In this document: one piece after another, positions 48,212-57,435 of the stretch
Numbering within the stretch: the first letter of the stretch is position 1
Layout: every line of letters starts with the position of its first letter
Assembly: GCF_012295525.1 (NCBI RefSeq)
Contig: NZ_CP051167.1
Coordinates: 1,178,001 to 1,242,000, forward strand
Source: Oxynema aestuarii AP17
GTDB taxonomy: Bacteria > Cyanobacteriota > Cyanobacteriia > Cyanobacteriales > Laspinemataceae
Reading direction: 5' to 3'
Length of the DNA stretch: 64,000 nt
Position numbers and translations under genes: made by a program
Notes under the pieces: model-generated
Told to the model about the DNA's origin: nothing
Databases searched by the model: none
The model's input: the letters and a program-made list of their open reading frames with translations, nothing else

Positions 48212-49069
48212 TCACAGGAGCGGGCTAATATTCGCCCGATAAGCGCTGGAATTCAACCCGTCGCCGCGATCGAGCATTCCGGCAGGAACTTGCTGTTTGA
48301 GCTGGCTGATGCGGTTTTCTGGGGACGGGTGCGTGCTTAAAAATCCCGGTACGGAGGAGCCGCCTTTATCCATCAGTTTTTGGAAGAAGGCAATTAACCC
48401 TGAAGGCGCGTAGTTGGCAGCCATCACGGTTTCGAGTCCTCGCAGATCGGCTTCGTATTCGTGTTGTCGGCTGCGGGGCAGGCGCAAGGCGACTTCCAGC
48501 CCGATCCCGACCACGACGCTGCTATCGAGTCCGGCAGCATCGGCTAAGCCTCGGGCGACGATTTGCTCGCGCATTTGTTTGAGGGTGTGTTTTTCGGAAA
48601 TATGGCCGATTTCGTGGGCGAGTACCCCGGCGACTTCGGCTTCGTTGGAGGCTTCTTGTAATAAGCCCGTGGTGATGTAGACGAAGCCGCCCATGGTCGC
48701 GTAAGCATTGATAACGTCATCGTCGATAATTTGGAAGGTGTAAGGAATGTCCGGGCGATCGCTCGCCGGAACTAAGCGCTGACCGATGGCGTTGATGTAG
48801 TCGTTGACTTGCTGGTTTTGATAGCGCTTGAACTGACCGGAACTTAAAAGCTGCTCGTTCATTTGTTTGCCGAGGTTCACTTCTTGTTCGTCGGACATGG
48901 TGGTAATTTGAATCACCTGAATGCCCGGAACGATCAGATCTCGCCAGTTTAAGGCGGTCGAAGGATGACCGGAACCGACGACCAAACCGAGGGCGACGAA
49001 TAACGCGGTCGCCGGATAAATCAAACGGCGATAGAATTTGCGTGACAATAAAGAATAAGGATTAGACAT
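48212..49069 (-). CDS. M48 family zinc metalloprotease
   Basis: A 285-residue protease with a signal sequence or anchor at 15-36 (LIYPATALFVALGLVVGSG) and the zinc motif HEIGH in GVLAHEIGHISEKHTLKQMR. The third ligand is probably the Glu in RQHEYEADLRGLETV. The size and absence of TPR repeats resemble periplasmic LoiP/BepA-core proteases of M48. It probably acts in quality control of outer-membrane or periplasmic proteins. It converges on the phosphatase gene with 24 bases between. Confidence 0.9.
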   Translation of the reverse strand: MSNPYSLLSRKFYRRLIYPATALFVALGLVVGSGHPSTALNWRDLIVPGIQVIQITTMSDEQEVNLGKQMNEQLLSSGQFKRYQNQQVNDYINAIGQRLVPASDRPDIPYTFQIIDDDVINAYATMGGFVYITTGLLQEASNEAEVAGVLAHEIGHISEKHTLKQMREQIVARGLADAAGLDSSVVVGIGLEVALRLPRSRQHEYEADLRGLETVMAANYAPSGLIAFFQKLMDKGGSSVPGFLSTHPSPENRISQLKQQVPAGMLDRGDGLNSSAYRANISPLL

Positions 49070-49377
49070 AGGAAATAGGAGAAACTCTAAACGACAATGG
49101 TATTGAGGAAATTTCAGATTGATGCTTCCATGAGGGGCGATCGCCCCGGTGGCGTTCTCGATCCTGGGCGCGCGAGATCTTCAGAACGGCGGCGGCGATC
49201 GCTCTCTGATGAAGTCTTACGTTCTAAGTGCTTAGACGCCAGTTCGATCGCGCAAGTTGCATCGGCGAGACTGGCTAAAATCGGACGGGCGACTGACTCT
49301 ATGTTAGCAAAAGACCTCTACGGCATTATTCTGGTACGATCTTGTCATCAAAATGAACGGTATCGATCGGCGATCGA

Positions 49378-49411
49378 CGAGTAGGGGCGATTCGCGAATC
49401 GCCCCTACTCG
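49378..49411. repeat. Perfect 34-bp palindrome
   Basis: The sequence reads identically on both strands, starting CGAGTAGGGGCGATT and centred on TTCGCGAA. It shares its core ATTCGCGAAT with the palindrome at 52788-52817 and matches the imperfect copy after acyP. It is a dispersed palindromic repeat. Confidence 0.9.
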
Positions 49412-49613
49412 GGAAGATTTACAAAAGTATCCCAAACCGCAAAAGTTCTATGACTCGCAGAAATAATTATTAAGCTGTTAGACCTTTAAACTGATGAGTC
49501 AAACCAGCGATCTGCCCTAAAATCACCATAGAATCAAATTGACAGTGGGGCAGGCAGGACGCCCACCTCGTTACTCCGATAGCCATCCTCAATCTTGTTG
49601 TAAAATTCATGGG

Positions 49614-49646
49614 TTTTAGGGACACAGAAATGCCGTGTCCCTAAAA
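49614..49646. repeat. 12-bp perfect inverted repeat
   Basis: TTTTAGGGACAC at 49614-49625 and GTGTCCCTAAAA at 49635-49646 form a perfect stem with a nine-base loop (AGAAATGCC). It resembles dispersed hairpins of cyanobacterial genomes. No gene end is adjacent, so a terminator role is unlikely. Confidence 0.8.
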
Positions 49647-49858
49647 GAATTTGGTGACTTGACCCGGTCGATCTCAGATTCTACGGATTTAGGAGTGCCA
49701 TATGCATTTTTAAAACTCGCTATGTTAAAAAATTAAACAGTAACATTAAACAGTAACGATCGCGCGAAAACCACCGTGCATTTCCATTGACATGCACCGA
49801 CACTGGACGAGAACTGCAATACCGATCTCGCTCAGTTTTTAGAGGGGTCGAAATCCAC

Positions 49859-50245
49859 TCAACCTTGCTTGTACTGCCGTTGTTGTCGATCGCTCCATTG
49901 CCCGCGTTCTTCACTCGGATGGGTCAAACGCCACACGGGAGTTAACGGATCCCTCTGAATCGCTGCCAATGCCTGACGCACTGCGGTAACAATTTGCGGT
50001 CGAAATTGCTCGATCGCCTTTTGGTATTGGAAATGCCAACCGCGTTCGCTGGTGGCGTACATCGAAGGTAAACGATTTAAGGCATAAGCGATCGCCTGGG
50101 ACATGATTTCATCGCGATTGAGCGAGTTTAAAAGTTTGACGGGCAATCTCTGCATTTGCCGTTGCACTTCTTCGACGACGAGAGGTTCGATGGCATTTTT
50201 ATAAAGCAAGTGGATGCGCTTGCCTTCAATGGGAATCTTAGTCAT
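49859..50245 (-). CDS. ComFB family protein
   Basis: A 128-residue protein of the ComFB family. The signature is KNAIEPLVVEEVQRQMQRLP followed by IMSQAIAYALNRLPSMYATS. Some cyanobacterial ComFB-like proteins bind cyclic di-nucleotides, so this may be a small second-messenger receptor. The C-terminal third is less conserved and rich in Gln and Arg. No pilus or competence gene is nearby. Confidence 0.85.
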   Translation of the reverse strand: MTKIPIEGKRIHLLYKNAIEPLVVEEVQRQMQRLPVKLLNSLNRDEIMSQAIAYALNRLPSMYATSERGWHFQYQKAIEQFRPQIVTAVRQALAAIQRDPLTPVWRLTHPSEERGQWSDRQQRQYKQG

Positions 50246-51016
50246 AACTTGAGAGAGCCTTTTAAAGATGGAAGACCAGCACTATTCCTGTTTTGACGAA
50301 AAATCATTTGATTTTGTTCGATTCGGCTTCGATCGCCGACCGATTTCGCTCGGATCTTTTTGCCGAGTTGAGGCAAGGCCGACGTGTAATTATGCCGAGA
50401 GCTAATGACCCAGAACGATCCAATTATCGTAGAGCCGAACCTTGGTTCTAGGCGAGAAAAGATAACAGGAAAGCTCGGCTGACAACCAATTCGAGGGCGA
50501 TCCAATCGGGCGATCTCCGCCCCCTTATTTTTTTATTTTTACAAAAAAATGAACGGGGATAGTGCATTCCCATGGCGATAGATTCGCGCTCTTAAAAAGA
50601 GAGCCTTGTACTCGATCGCGCGCCCGGGTCATCCCAAAGGATACCTCGATTTTAGCGGAATCGGAACAGTAGAAAAGGTTAATTTTTTTTGAAAAATAAT
50701 AGCTCAAATGCTCTTATTTCCGGCAAAATTTCCCTAGACTGGAGCGATCGCCTCCGTTGCAAAAGTTAACCTAAAAGAGAACGGCGGCGATCGTGCCAGA
50801 TCGAAAACTGGATCGCCTCTGGGGGTTGGGCGCTCGCTCGCCCGTTACAGTCAATATGCAAAGCAATCGCAGCGATCGCGGGGGGATTGGCGATCGGCTC
50901 GATGCCGTGTTATGCCAGAGATTGCCGCGCTATCTCACGCCAGCATTACGGCATCCATCTGGCACCTTAGAACTCGTTGAGAACTCATTATAGAAGAGCT
51001 ATAGAGGCGATCGATC
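50246..51016. other. Non-coding divergent region with an orphan terminator
   Basis: No gene is supported. It should contain the promoters of the ComFB gene and of the FAD oxidoreductase. Frames at 50242-50505 (minus) and 50793-50993 (plus) have no family. A terminator-like hairpin on the plus strand lies at 50508-50540 with no plus-strand gene before it. Confidence 0.45.
50508..50540 (+). terminator. Intrinsic-terminator-like hairpin without an upstream gene
   Basis: GGGCG and CGCCC pair around ATCTC and are followed by CCTTATTTTTTTATTTTT. The form is that of a rho-independent terminator on the plus strand. The nearest upstream gene on that strand is almost 2.4 kb away, so it may end a small RNA starting in 50246-50500. 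Confidence 0.45.
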
Positions 51017-52579
51017 GTGACTGACAACGAACGTTATTACGATATCATTACTTTCGGCGATGAAGTTCCCGGCGTCCTGGCGGCGATCGCCGCCGCACGG
51101 GAATACCGTCGGCGTACCGAAACCTATCCCAAAGTCCTACTGATGTCCAAAGCCGACGCCCGCGAAGGCATTGGCGGGCATCTCGTGCGCGGGGGACTCG
51201 CCTACCTCGATCGCAGCCAAATCGAGATCGACCTACGAAAATCCCTCAACTTAGGCACCTTCGGCGCACCGCCGAGCCTTTATGAAGAATTCTTGAAAAA
51301 AGCCGGAGTCGTTTCGATCGCCCTCGACCCGCACAAAGCCGACGCCGCGCTCAAAACCATGCTCAAAGAAGCCGGAGTCGCCATTTTAAGCAACGTCGAG
51401 ATCGAATCCGCCACCTGCGACAACGGCCCGTTAGTCGAGATCGTCACCGCACGCGGAGAAATCTATAAAGCCAAACAATTTATCGACGCCACCGTTAACG
51501 CCGAATTGGCACAAGCCGCCGGAGTCACCAAATACAACGGCTTTGCCACCTTCGGACTGCCCGACTCCGAACTCCCCGTAACCCTCGTTTTCGTCACCGA
51601 AGGCTTGAGCGTCAAAAGGCTCAAACAGGTCGAATACGCCTACTTAAAACGATTGACCAATAACAACGATCGCGAAGCCCAACGCTTTATCGACATTGCC
51701 GCCCGAAGCGAAAGCGGCTTAGTCGAAGTCCTCAAGCGCGATTTAGTCGATTCGCGAGGCCAATTAAAAACCCTGTGGGCCGGAAAAGATCACATCGACG
51801 TGCGCTCCAACGCCCTCTCGATCGTCTATCATGCCTGTCGGGGCAAAAAGCTCGACCTCGAAGAAAGCGGATCTCTGCTCGATCGCGGTAACATCGCTAT
51901 TTTAGGTGGCGATCGCCTCTCCTGGAACGCCCTGCTGTTCACCGTCACCGGAAGCGAAGCCGAAACCCTCGCCCGCAACTGCGCCAAACCCACCCCCGCC
52001 ATGCTCGAAGAAATGTCCTACGTCGAACGTTGGTTCAAGAGCATCGGCGCCAAAACCGTCACCCCCGCCTCAGAACTCTACATCCGCCACGCAGGAAACG
52101 TCGTCGGCGTCGTCGAACCCTTAAGCGGCGCCCAAATGCTCGCCGGAGGCGTCCCCGCCGACGAGGCGATCGGCACTTTTGCCTATCATTTCGACGTGCG
52201 CGGTGGCATCCGAGGGATCGGTCGCAAAGCCAACGAAAAAGGCTTTCTCAGCACCGTCTTCGACAAACCCATTTTCAACATCGGCATCCGCCACGCCCAA
52301 ATCAAAGCCGTCCCCAACCTCGCCGTGGTCAGTCCCGCGTCCGGCTTTGAAGGATTCGCCTCTTCCGCCGGACGCATCGTCGAATTTAATGCAGCCGTCG
52401 GACAAGGAATCGGCATCGCCGCCACCCTCGCCGTTCTCCAAAACCGTCATTTGGCCGAGATCGGCAATCGGGAAGTGCATGAAACCCTCAGTACCACCGG
52501 ACAACTCCCGCCCATTTTCGGCAAGCCGAAAGAGCAGGAAGTGGCGAGATTGCGCGATTTCGAGTCGGCTTTAGCTTAA
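51017..52579 (+). CDS. FAD-dependent oxidoreductase
   Basis: A 520-residue protein of the FAD-dependent oxidoreductase group. It starts with GTG. The dinucleotide fold begins DIITFGDEVPGVLAAIAAAR, where the usual GxGxxG is altered to GDEVPG, common in this family. The segment KVLLMSKADAREGIGGHLVRG binds the adenine side. The C-terminal FAD motif is SPASGFEGFASSAGRIVEF with AAVGQGIGIAATLAVL. The substrate is unknown. It is not in an operon. Confidence 0.8.
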   Translation: MTDNERYYDIITFGDEVPGVLAAIAAAREYRRRTETYPKVLLMSKADAREGIGGHLVRGGLAYLDRSQIEIDLRKSLNLGTFGAPPSLYEEFLKKAGVVSIALDPHKADAALKTMLKEAGVAILSNVEIESATCDNGPLVEIVTARGEIYKAKQFIDATVNAELAQAAGVTKYNGFATFGLPDSELPVTLVFVTEGLSVKRLKQVEYAYLKRLTNNNDREAQRFIDIAARSESGLVEVLKRDLVDSRGQLKTLWAGKDHIDVRSNALSIVYHACRGKKLDLEESGSLLDRGNIAILGGDRLSWNALLFTVTGSEAETLARNCAKPTPAMLEEMSYVERWFKSIGAKTVTPASELYIRHAGNVVGVVEPLSGAQMLAGGVPADEAIGTFAYHFDVRGGIRGIGRKANEKGFLSTVFDKPIFNIGIRHAQIKAVPNLAVVSPASGFEGFASSAGRIVEFNAAVGQGIGIAATLAVLQNRHLAEIGNREVHETLSTTGQLPPIFGKPKEQEVARLRDFESALA

Positions 52580-52787
52580 GAAAATGGGGAGAGGAAAGAA
52601 AGGAGAGAGAATTGAGGTGGTAGCGCTCCCATTCCCCGCCCCACAGGGAGTTTTCCTGATTCTCCCTCTACTCTGCGCTCCTTCCCTTCCTACTCCCTCT
52701 CCCATCTACAATCTATAGTCATTCCAATTTAGATTGAGACATATTCTGGCATTTACAGCGCCTTGAAGAGTGAGTTTACCCACACCC

Positions 52788-52817
52788 TGTAGAGGTGATT
52801 CGCGAATCACCTCTACA
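52788..52817. repeat. Perfect 30-bp palindrome
   Basis: Beginning TGTAGAGGTGATT and centred on TTCGCGAA, the sequence equals its own complement. It belongs to the same family as the palindromes at 49378 and 12906. Located between convergent genes, it may also terminate transcripts. Confidence 0.9.
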
Positions 52818-52871
52818 CAGATATTGTGTCTCATTCTTATTTGAAACCACAATAAAATCTAAAATCCCCCA

Positions 52872-54743
52872 TCACCTCGACGGTTCCCAATCGTCAACTA
52901 AACTGGGAATCGTGGCAGGTTCGGGAAATAAAGATTCAAATAACACCTCCCGTTGTTCGGCAGATTGCTCGCTCCACTTCCACATACTTTCGTAAAAAAA
53001 GAACGAAACCCCGGCAAAGCCTTTCTCACGGGCGATTTGGACTTGCTCGGCAATGCGATCGCCCTCCACGGGACGACCTTTTAATCCCGTTAAAATCCCG
53101 ATCGCGAACGGAACGTGAGTGCGCGCCGTTTCCACTTCTGGATTTTCCAACTCGGTCGCGAACACCCGGTTATCGTCGCGATACACTTGCAAGATAATCT
53201 CTTCCACCAATCCCTGACGTTCCCAGGTTTCCCAATCGGCGAGAAACTCCCGGTAGGAAAAGCGTTGGGGATTGGGAGACAAACTGACGATCGCGTCCGG
53301 ATTGGCTCGTTTGATCGCGCGGAACAAGCGGTCTTTATACTCAGTAATCTTATCGGCCCGCCAGCGCAACCAGTCCGGATCTTTCGGGTCTTCCGGCGGC
53401 GGGTTGCCGTCGTGTTCGCGCTTGTAGAGAGCGACGGTGTAATCGTCGTAACCGAACTCGGAGGGTAAGCCTAAATGATCGTCGAGCTGAATCCCCGCAA
53501 CGTCGTAATTTTCGATAATCTCGACGATCAGATCGGTGATAAATTGCTGCACTTCGGGATGAAAGGGATTGAGCCAGACTCGGGAGTGGATGCCTTCCAT
53601 TTTCTCCCGGGTTCCGTCGAGGCGTTCCGTAATCCATTCCGGTTTGCGGCGGGCTAACTCGGAATCTGCCGGGGCCATAAAGCCGAACTCGAACCAAGGA
53701 ATCACGCGCAGGCCCAGGCGTTTGCCTTCGGCGACCATTTCGCGGAGCATGTCGCGATCGCCCACTCCTAGATCCGGGTCGAGATTCTCGTCAATCGGCG
53801 TCACCAAACGCACCGATCGCCCGGTCACCGCTTTGGCCACGTCGCTCGGATATAAAGTATAACCCCAATTCCATACCGTCGGATAGACGGTGTTGAAATT
53901 GAGGGCGGCCAGTCGTTCCATCGCCGCCGTCAGGTTCTCCTTCGAGAACAAGACCTCACTATCGATATTCGTAATCCAAACCCCGCGCAGTTCGGTTTCC
54001 GGGACGATCGCCACCCGGGCGACGTACTCTAAAGGAATCGGCGATTGGTACTGCATCAGCGCCTGACAGAGGAAACTGGCGACCTCGGCGCGACTGGCGA
54101 GGGCGTTGGGATTGAGGCGATCGCGCTCGGGGTAGTTGACCGCCAAGCGGCGCTCGGTGGCTGCGGCGACGGCGGTGTAGGCATACTCGGGAATACTTGT
54201 CGCGTCGGCGAAGGTTCGCGGTAAAGTTTCCTCGGGTTTGTGGTTCGCCGCATAATCCAAACCACTCGCCAAGGCGACCAATACTTGAACCCGAGGGATA
54301 TTTTGTGCGGGATTGAAGCGATCGCCCGGGTAACCCCGGAGAAAACCCCGTCGGTACGCCGTGGCGATCGCCGGAGTCGCCCAATAATTGGCAGGTAAAT
54401 CGACAAAGCCGATCGCCGGACGCACGTCCCGACGTTCGGAAAAGGCGATATCGAGCATCGTGGCGAATTCCGCTCGCGTGACTGGGGCATTCGGACGGAA
54501 AGTCCCGTCGGGATAGCCGTTAATAATGCGCCGAGTTTGCAACTCTTGAATACAACCTTCCGCCCAATGTCCGGCGATGTCCGGTAAAGTCGTTTGAGCG
54601 CCCACAGGCTCGATCGCGCCGACGGTCAGACTCAAGAGGGGAAACAGTGTCAATGCAATTTTAGATGCTACTTTGGATACAACTTGAGATGCACTTTTAG
54701 AGTTTACTTTAGATGTACCCTTTTGATTTTGCAGCTCGAACAT
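52872..54743 (-). CDS. SLH-domain protein with GH10-like (GHL10/DUF187) hydrolase region
   Basis: From the ATG at 54743, with AAGG nine bases upstream, the product has 623 residues. A signal peptide (about 20-50, IALTLFPLLSLTVGAIEPVGA) precedes three S-layer homology motifs (about 52-235; DIAGHWAEGCIQEL, NGYPDGTFRPNAPVTRAEF, FVDLPANYWATPAI). A TIM-barrel glycosidase-like domain follows (about 250-600) with ELRGVWITNIDSEVL, RVIPWFEFGFMAP and AGIQLDDHLGLPSEFGYD. SLH motifs bind cell-wall-linked polymer in the periplasm. The catalytic part probably cleaves an envelope polysaccharide or peptidoglycan-linked glycan; the substrate is unknown. Confidence 0.9.
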   Translation of the reverse strand: MFELQNQKGTSKVNSKSASQVVSKVASKIALTLFPLLSLTVGAIEPVGAQTTLPDIAGHWAEGCIQELQTRRIINGYPDGTFRPNAPVTRAEFATMLDIAFSERRDVRPAIGFVDLPANYWATPAIATAYRRGFLRGYPGDRFNPAQNIPRVQVLVALASGLDYAANHKPEETLPRTFADATSIPEYAYTAVAAATERRLAVNYPERDRLNPNALASRAEVASFLCQALMQYQSPIPLEYVARVAIVPETELRGVWITNIDSEVLFSKENLTAAMERLAALNFNTVYPTVWNWGYTLYPSDVAKAVTGRSVRLVTPIDENLDPDLGVGDRDMLREMVAEGKRLGLRVIPWFEFGFMAPADSELARRKPEWITERLDGTREKMEGIHSRVWLNPFHPEVQQFITDLIVEIIENYDVAGIQLDDHLGLPSEFGYDDYTVALYKREHDGNPPPEDPKDPDWLRWRADKITEYKDRLFRAIKRANPDAIVSLSPNPQRFSYREFLADWETWERQGLVEEIILQVYRDDNRVFATELENPEVETARTHVPFAIGILTGLKGRPVEGDRIAEQVQIAREKGFAGVSFFFYESMWKWSEQSAEQREVLFESLFPEPATIPSLVDDWEPSR

Positions 54744-55008
54744 AGATCGCCTTGTCCTCAAGGAAGAATGTAAATAAGGTGATTCGAGTCCGACCGATCG
54801 CCGCCCGTCAAGGGTGCGATCGCCGGAGCTGAACTGACCGATCGAGGAGACTTTGTTTCTATAATTTCTTGACAGTGCAGCCAGTTATCACCTTCTCGGT
54901 CGGCTACCGATCCGCTCCAATCGACTATCAATGTCCGTCAATGTATCGATTGGCGATCGCCAGGAGAACGATCGCCCGCCGTAGAAATTCCGGGCGATCG
55001 CCGATTTT

Positions 55009-55209
55009 TTAACGCAATCCCAACCAGGTAAACAAATCCTGGTGAGTGACAAACTCTAAAAACAATAAGCCAAAAAAGGCCAACATCGCCAAACGTCCGT
55101 TAATCCGTTCGGCGTATTCAGTCCATCCGAACGCGGGTTCGGGTTCCGGGGGGTGTTCCGTCGGGGTAGGAACTTCAGATACTTCTGTTTCAGTGTTTTC
55201 GACACTCAT
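55009..55209 (-). CDS. High-light-inducible (Hlip/SCP) chlorophyll-binding protein
   Basis: A 66-residue one-helix protein of thylakoids. The acidic, Pro-rich N-terminus is followed by the helix with the chlorophyll-binding signature ERINGRLAMLAFFGLLFLEF. Hlips protect newly made photosystem II and chlorophyll under high light. The ATG overlaps the sdhB stop as ATGA, so it is translated from a joint message. Confidence 0.92.
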   Translation of the reverse strand: MSVENTETEVSEVPTPTEHPPEPEPAFGWTEYAERINGRLAMLAFFGLLFLEFVTHQDLFTWLGLR

Positions 55210-56252
55210 AATTTCGATTCGATAGGCTCACTAGATTGAGATTCGACATTGCGAACCGCTTCGATCAGCGATCGCACTTCGTTCGTTCCTTCCGAAGGCT
55301 CGAAGGTGAAGGGAAACTTGCGATGGGCGACCATTTGCAAGCCGACCGGGCCGAGACTGAGTAAGCCGCGCAGGTCCCGGAAGAAATTCCCCACTACTAA
55401 TAAAGCAAATTTGCGCTCGTCAACCCAGCCCCCTCGCTCGACTAACTCGACTAAAACCTTGCGGTGGCGGACGGGACGGGAGTCGTCGCGATCGCGGCGT
55501 TCGAGGATTTCGTGTTTGACTTGCCCGATTCGATCCATGGGGGCGACCTCCATGGGACAGACCGCATTGCAGTAATAACAGCGCGTGCATCCCCAGACCC
55601 CAGACTGGGTGTTGTCGTACTGGTTTAAGCGTTCTTCGGTGCGGTCGTCGCGGGAATCGGCGATCGCCCGGTAGGCTTTGGCGAGGGCGTGAGGGCCGAC
55701 AAAATCGGGATTGACTTCGCGGGCGTTACATTCGGAATAACAGGCGCCGCAAAGGATGCAATTCCCCACGGCGTCGAGTCGGGCTCGTTCTTCGGGGGAT
55801 TGCAAGAACTCCCGTTCGGGAACTTGGCGCGATCGCGTGCTGACGTAGGGATCGACCGCTTCTAAGTTCTCCCAGAATTGGGTCATATCGACGACGAGAT
55901 CTTTAATCACGGGCATATTTCCCATCGGGGCGATCGTGATTTCCGGGATCGAATCGTCGGTCTCCTGACCGGGATCGGAGCTTTGAGATTGGCGAATCTT
56001 TTGCAAGCGGGCGACTTCGGCGCCGATATTCTCTTTACAGGCTAAAGTCGATCGCCCGTTGATTCTCATCGCACAGCTTCCGCAAATGGTATTGCGGCAA
56101 TTTTTACGGAAAGCGAGAGTGCCATCTTGCTCCCATTTAATCCGATTGAGACAGTCGAGAACGGTACTGCCCTCACTAACGTCGAGTTGGTATTCTTGAA
56201 CAGTGGGGGCGCTATGGGGATTCTGTCGAATTATTTTAAATAAAACTTGCAT
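55206..56252 (-). CDS. sdhB: Succinate dehydrogenase/fumarate reductase iron-sulfur subunit
   Basis: A 348-residue subunit B. The N-terminal 2Fe-2S site is CRNTICGSCAMRINGRSTLAC-like (written in part). The C-terminal clusters are CILCGACYSECNARE and CTRCYYCNAVCPMEV. It extends about 90 residues past the last cluster with a helical segment (RDLRGLLSLGPVGLQMVAHR), longer than in E. coli. In cyanobacteria this subunit feeds electrons from succinate into the thylakoid quinone pool. SdhA and anchor subunits are not in the window. An Hlip gene overlaps its end. Confidence 0.93.
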   Translation of the reverse strand: MQVLFKIIRQNPHSAPTVQEYQLDVSEGSTVLDCLNRIKWEQDGTLAFRKNCRNTICGSCAMRINGRSTLACKENIGAEVARLQKIRQSQSSDPGQETDDSIPEITIAPMGNMPVIKDLVVDMTQFWENLEAVDPYVSTRSRQVPEREFLQSPEERARLDAVGNCILCGACYSECNAREVNPDFVGPHALAKAYRAIADSRDDRTEERLNQYDNTQSGVWGCTRCYYCNAVCPMEVAPMDRIGQVKHEILERRDRDDSRPVRHRKVLVELVERGGWVDERKFALLVVGNFFRDLRGLLSLGPVGLQMVAHRKFPFTFEPSEGTNEVRSLIEAVRNVESQSSEPIESKL

Positions 56253-56443
56253 GGTGTAGAAGGGGTGAACGAGTCACGCAACACAGAAAGAATGACGGGG
56301 ACGGCGATGGACGAGCGATCGCACGGGGGTCCTCGATCCAGTGTACGGCCCGATCGCCCCTCGGATGGCGGGGAATGGAATCGATGCGATCGGGCGATCG
56401 CCTGTCAAGATAGATCTGTAGGCACTCGCGAGCGTGACAACTC

Positions 56444-57025
56444 ATGGATACTGAACCCCCCGTCTACAAACGCTTTCCCCGCGTGGGACTCGGACGACGG
56501 GCCGCCGCCTTCATCGTCGATTATTGGGTCGTTTCGTTACTCAGTTCCCTCGCCGGAGATGCGAACCGCCCGGGAATCGAACTGTCTCAGGCGATTTTAT
56601 TCGTGATTTTATGGTTGGGAATGCGCGGCATTCTCGCGATGGTCAACCAGGGGCAAAGTTTGGGGCGGTGGGCTTTCGATATGAAATTAATCGAAACAAG
56701 ATTTGGCAGAAGACCGCTTTTACTCGATTTAGCCAAACGGGAGGCGATCGCCGGATTCGGCGCCCTACTCGCGGCGGTCGGATTGACCAACGTCAGCCCC
56801 GGGGATGGAACCGGGATCTTGTTTTTACTCCCCTTGGCGATCGACTGTAGCGCCACCTTGAGCGATCCGATGCTCCAGCGTACCTTACACGATCGCGCCG
56901 CCGGGACGATGGTAGTGGCCACCCGGCGCGGCTTTTCCCTCGATCTCAAACTCAAACACGGCTATTTCAAACTGCGTCAGGCGATCGATCGCCAATTGCA
57001 AAATCGGGGTCGGGGCGATCGCTAA
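56444..57025 (+). CDS. RDD family membrane protein
   Basis: A 193-residue protein with the RDD family signatures GLGRRAAAFIVDYWVVSLL, NQGQSLGRWAFDMKLIE and QRTLHDRAAGTMVV. There are three or four hydrophobic helices. RDD proteins are membrane proteins of unclear role; some are linked to ion transport. It is divergent from sdhB and followed by rpmG after 121 bases. Confidence 0.85.
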   Translation: MDTEPPVYKRFPRVGLGRRAAAFIVDYWVVSLLSSLAGDANRPGIELSQAILFVILWLGMRGILAMVNQGQSLGRWAFDMKLIETRFGRRPLLLDLAKREAIAGFGALLAAVGLTNVSPGDGTGILFLLPLAIDCSATLSDPMLQRTLHDRAAGTMVVATRRGFSLDLKLKHGYFKLRQAIDRQLQNRGRGDR

Positions 57026-57070
57026 TTCCCCTTTCCCGGGAGCCGACCCCTAAAAAAATTCACTTCGCCC

Positions 57071-57100
57071 TTGTAGAACCCCTCATTTTTATGAGATAAT
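57071..57100 (+). promoter_or_regulatory. Candidate promoter of rpmG
   Basis: TTGTAG (57071-57076) and GATAAT (57095-57100) are spaced by 18 bases and resemble a sigma-70 promoter about 45 bases before the rpmG ATG. This rests on consensus alone. Confidence 0.4.
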
Positions 57101-57146
57101 CATCATTCGTGTTTAAATTTATTAGCATTTTAGAGCGAGTAAACCT

Positions 57147-57335
57147 ATGGCTAAGGGTGTCCGTGTCATAGTGACGTTGGAATGCACTGAGTGTCGCACG
57201 AATACTGACAAACGCTCTGCGGGAGTCTCGCGATACACCACTCAGAAAAATCGTCGCAACACCACGTCACGGCTAGAACTCAAAAAGTTCTGCACGCACT
57301 GCAACAAACATACGATTCACAAAGAAATCAAGTAA
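57147..57335 (+). CDS. rpmG: Ribosomal protein bL33
   Basis: A 62-residue large-subunit protein. It has two CxxC pairs (LECTECRT and FCTHCNKHT), the zinc-binding C+ form. The C-terminal KEIK and [15 protein letters not shown] block are standard. It is followed by rpsR after 100 bases, an order common in cyanobacteria. Confidence 0.97.
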   Translation: MAKGVRVIVTLECTECRTNTDKRSAGVSRYTTQKNRRNTTSRLELKKFCTHCNKHTIHKEIK

Positions 57336-57435
57336 CTAAGACGTTCCACCCCAAGCGGTATCGGCGTCTTCAGGCATTCGTTTCGTCTGCCTGTCCGTTG
57401 TTCTCGATCCTGTAAAGAAGAGCTGTCCAAGTCCT

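Larger units (their letters stand above)
49070..49858. other. Repeat-rich intergenic region
   Basis: Nearly 800 bases hold no convincing gene. A plus frame at 49097-49384 lacks any family. The region carries a 34-bp perfect palindrome (49378-49411), a dispersed AGCTGTTAGA motif (49473-49482), a 12-bp hairpin (49614-49646) and a TTTAGGAGT motif near 49689 that is also found near 18605. It looks like a landing site or graveyard of small repeats. Confidence 0.55.

Noticed and set aside
49097-49384. Plus-strand frame of 95 codons
   Set aside because: It ends inside the perfect palindrome and shows no protein-like composition.
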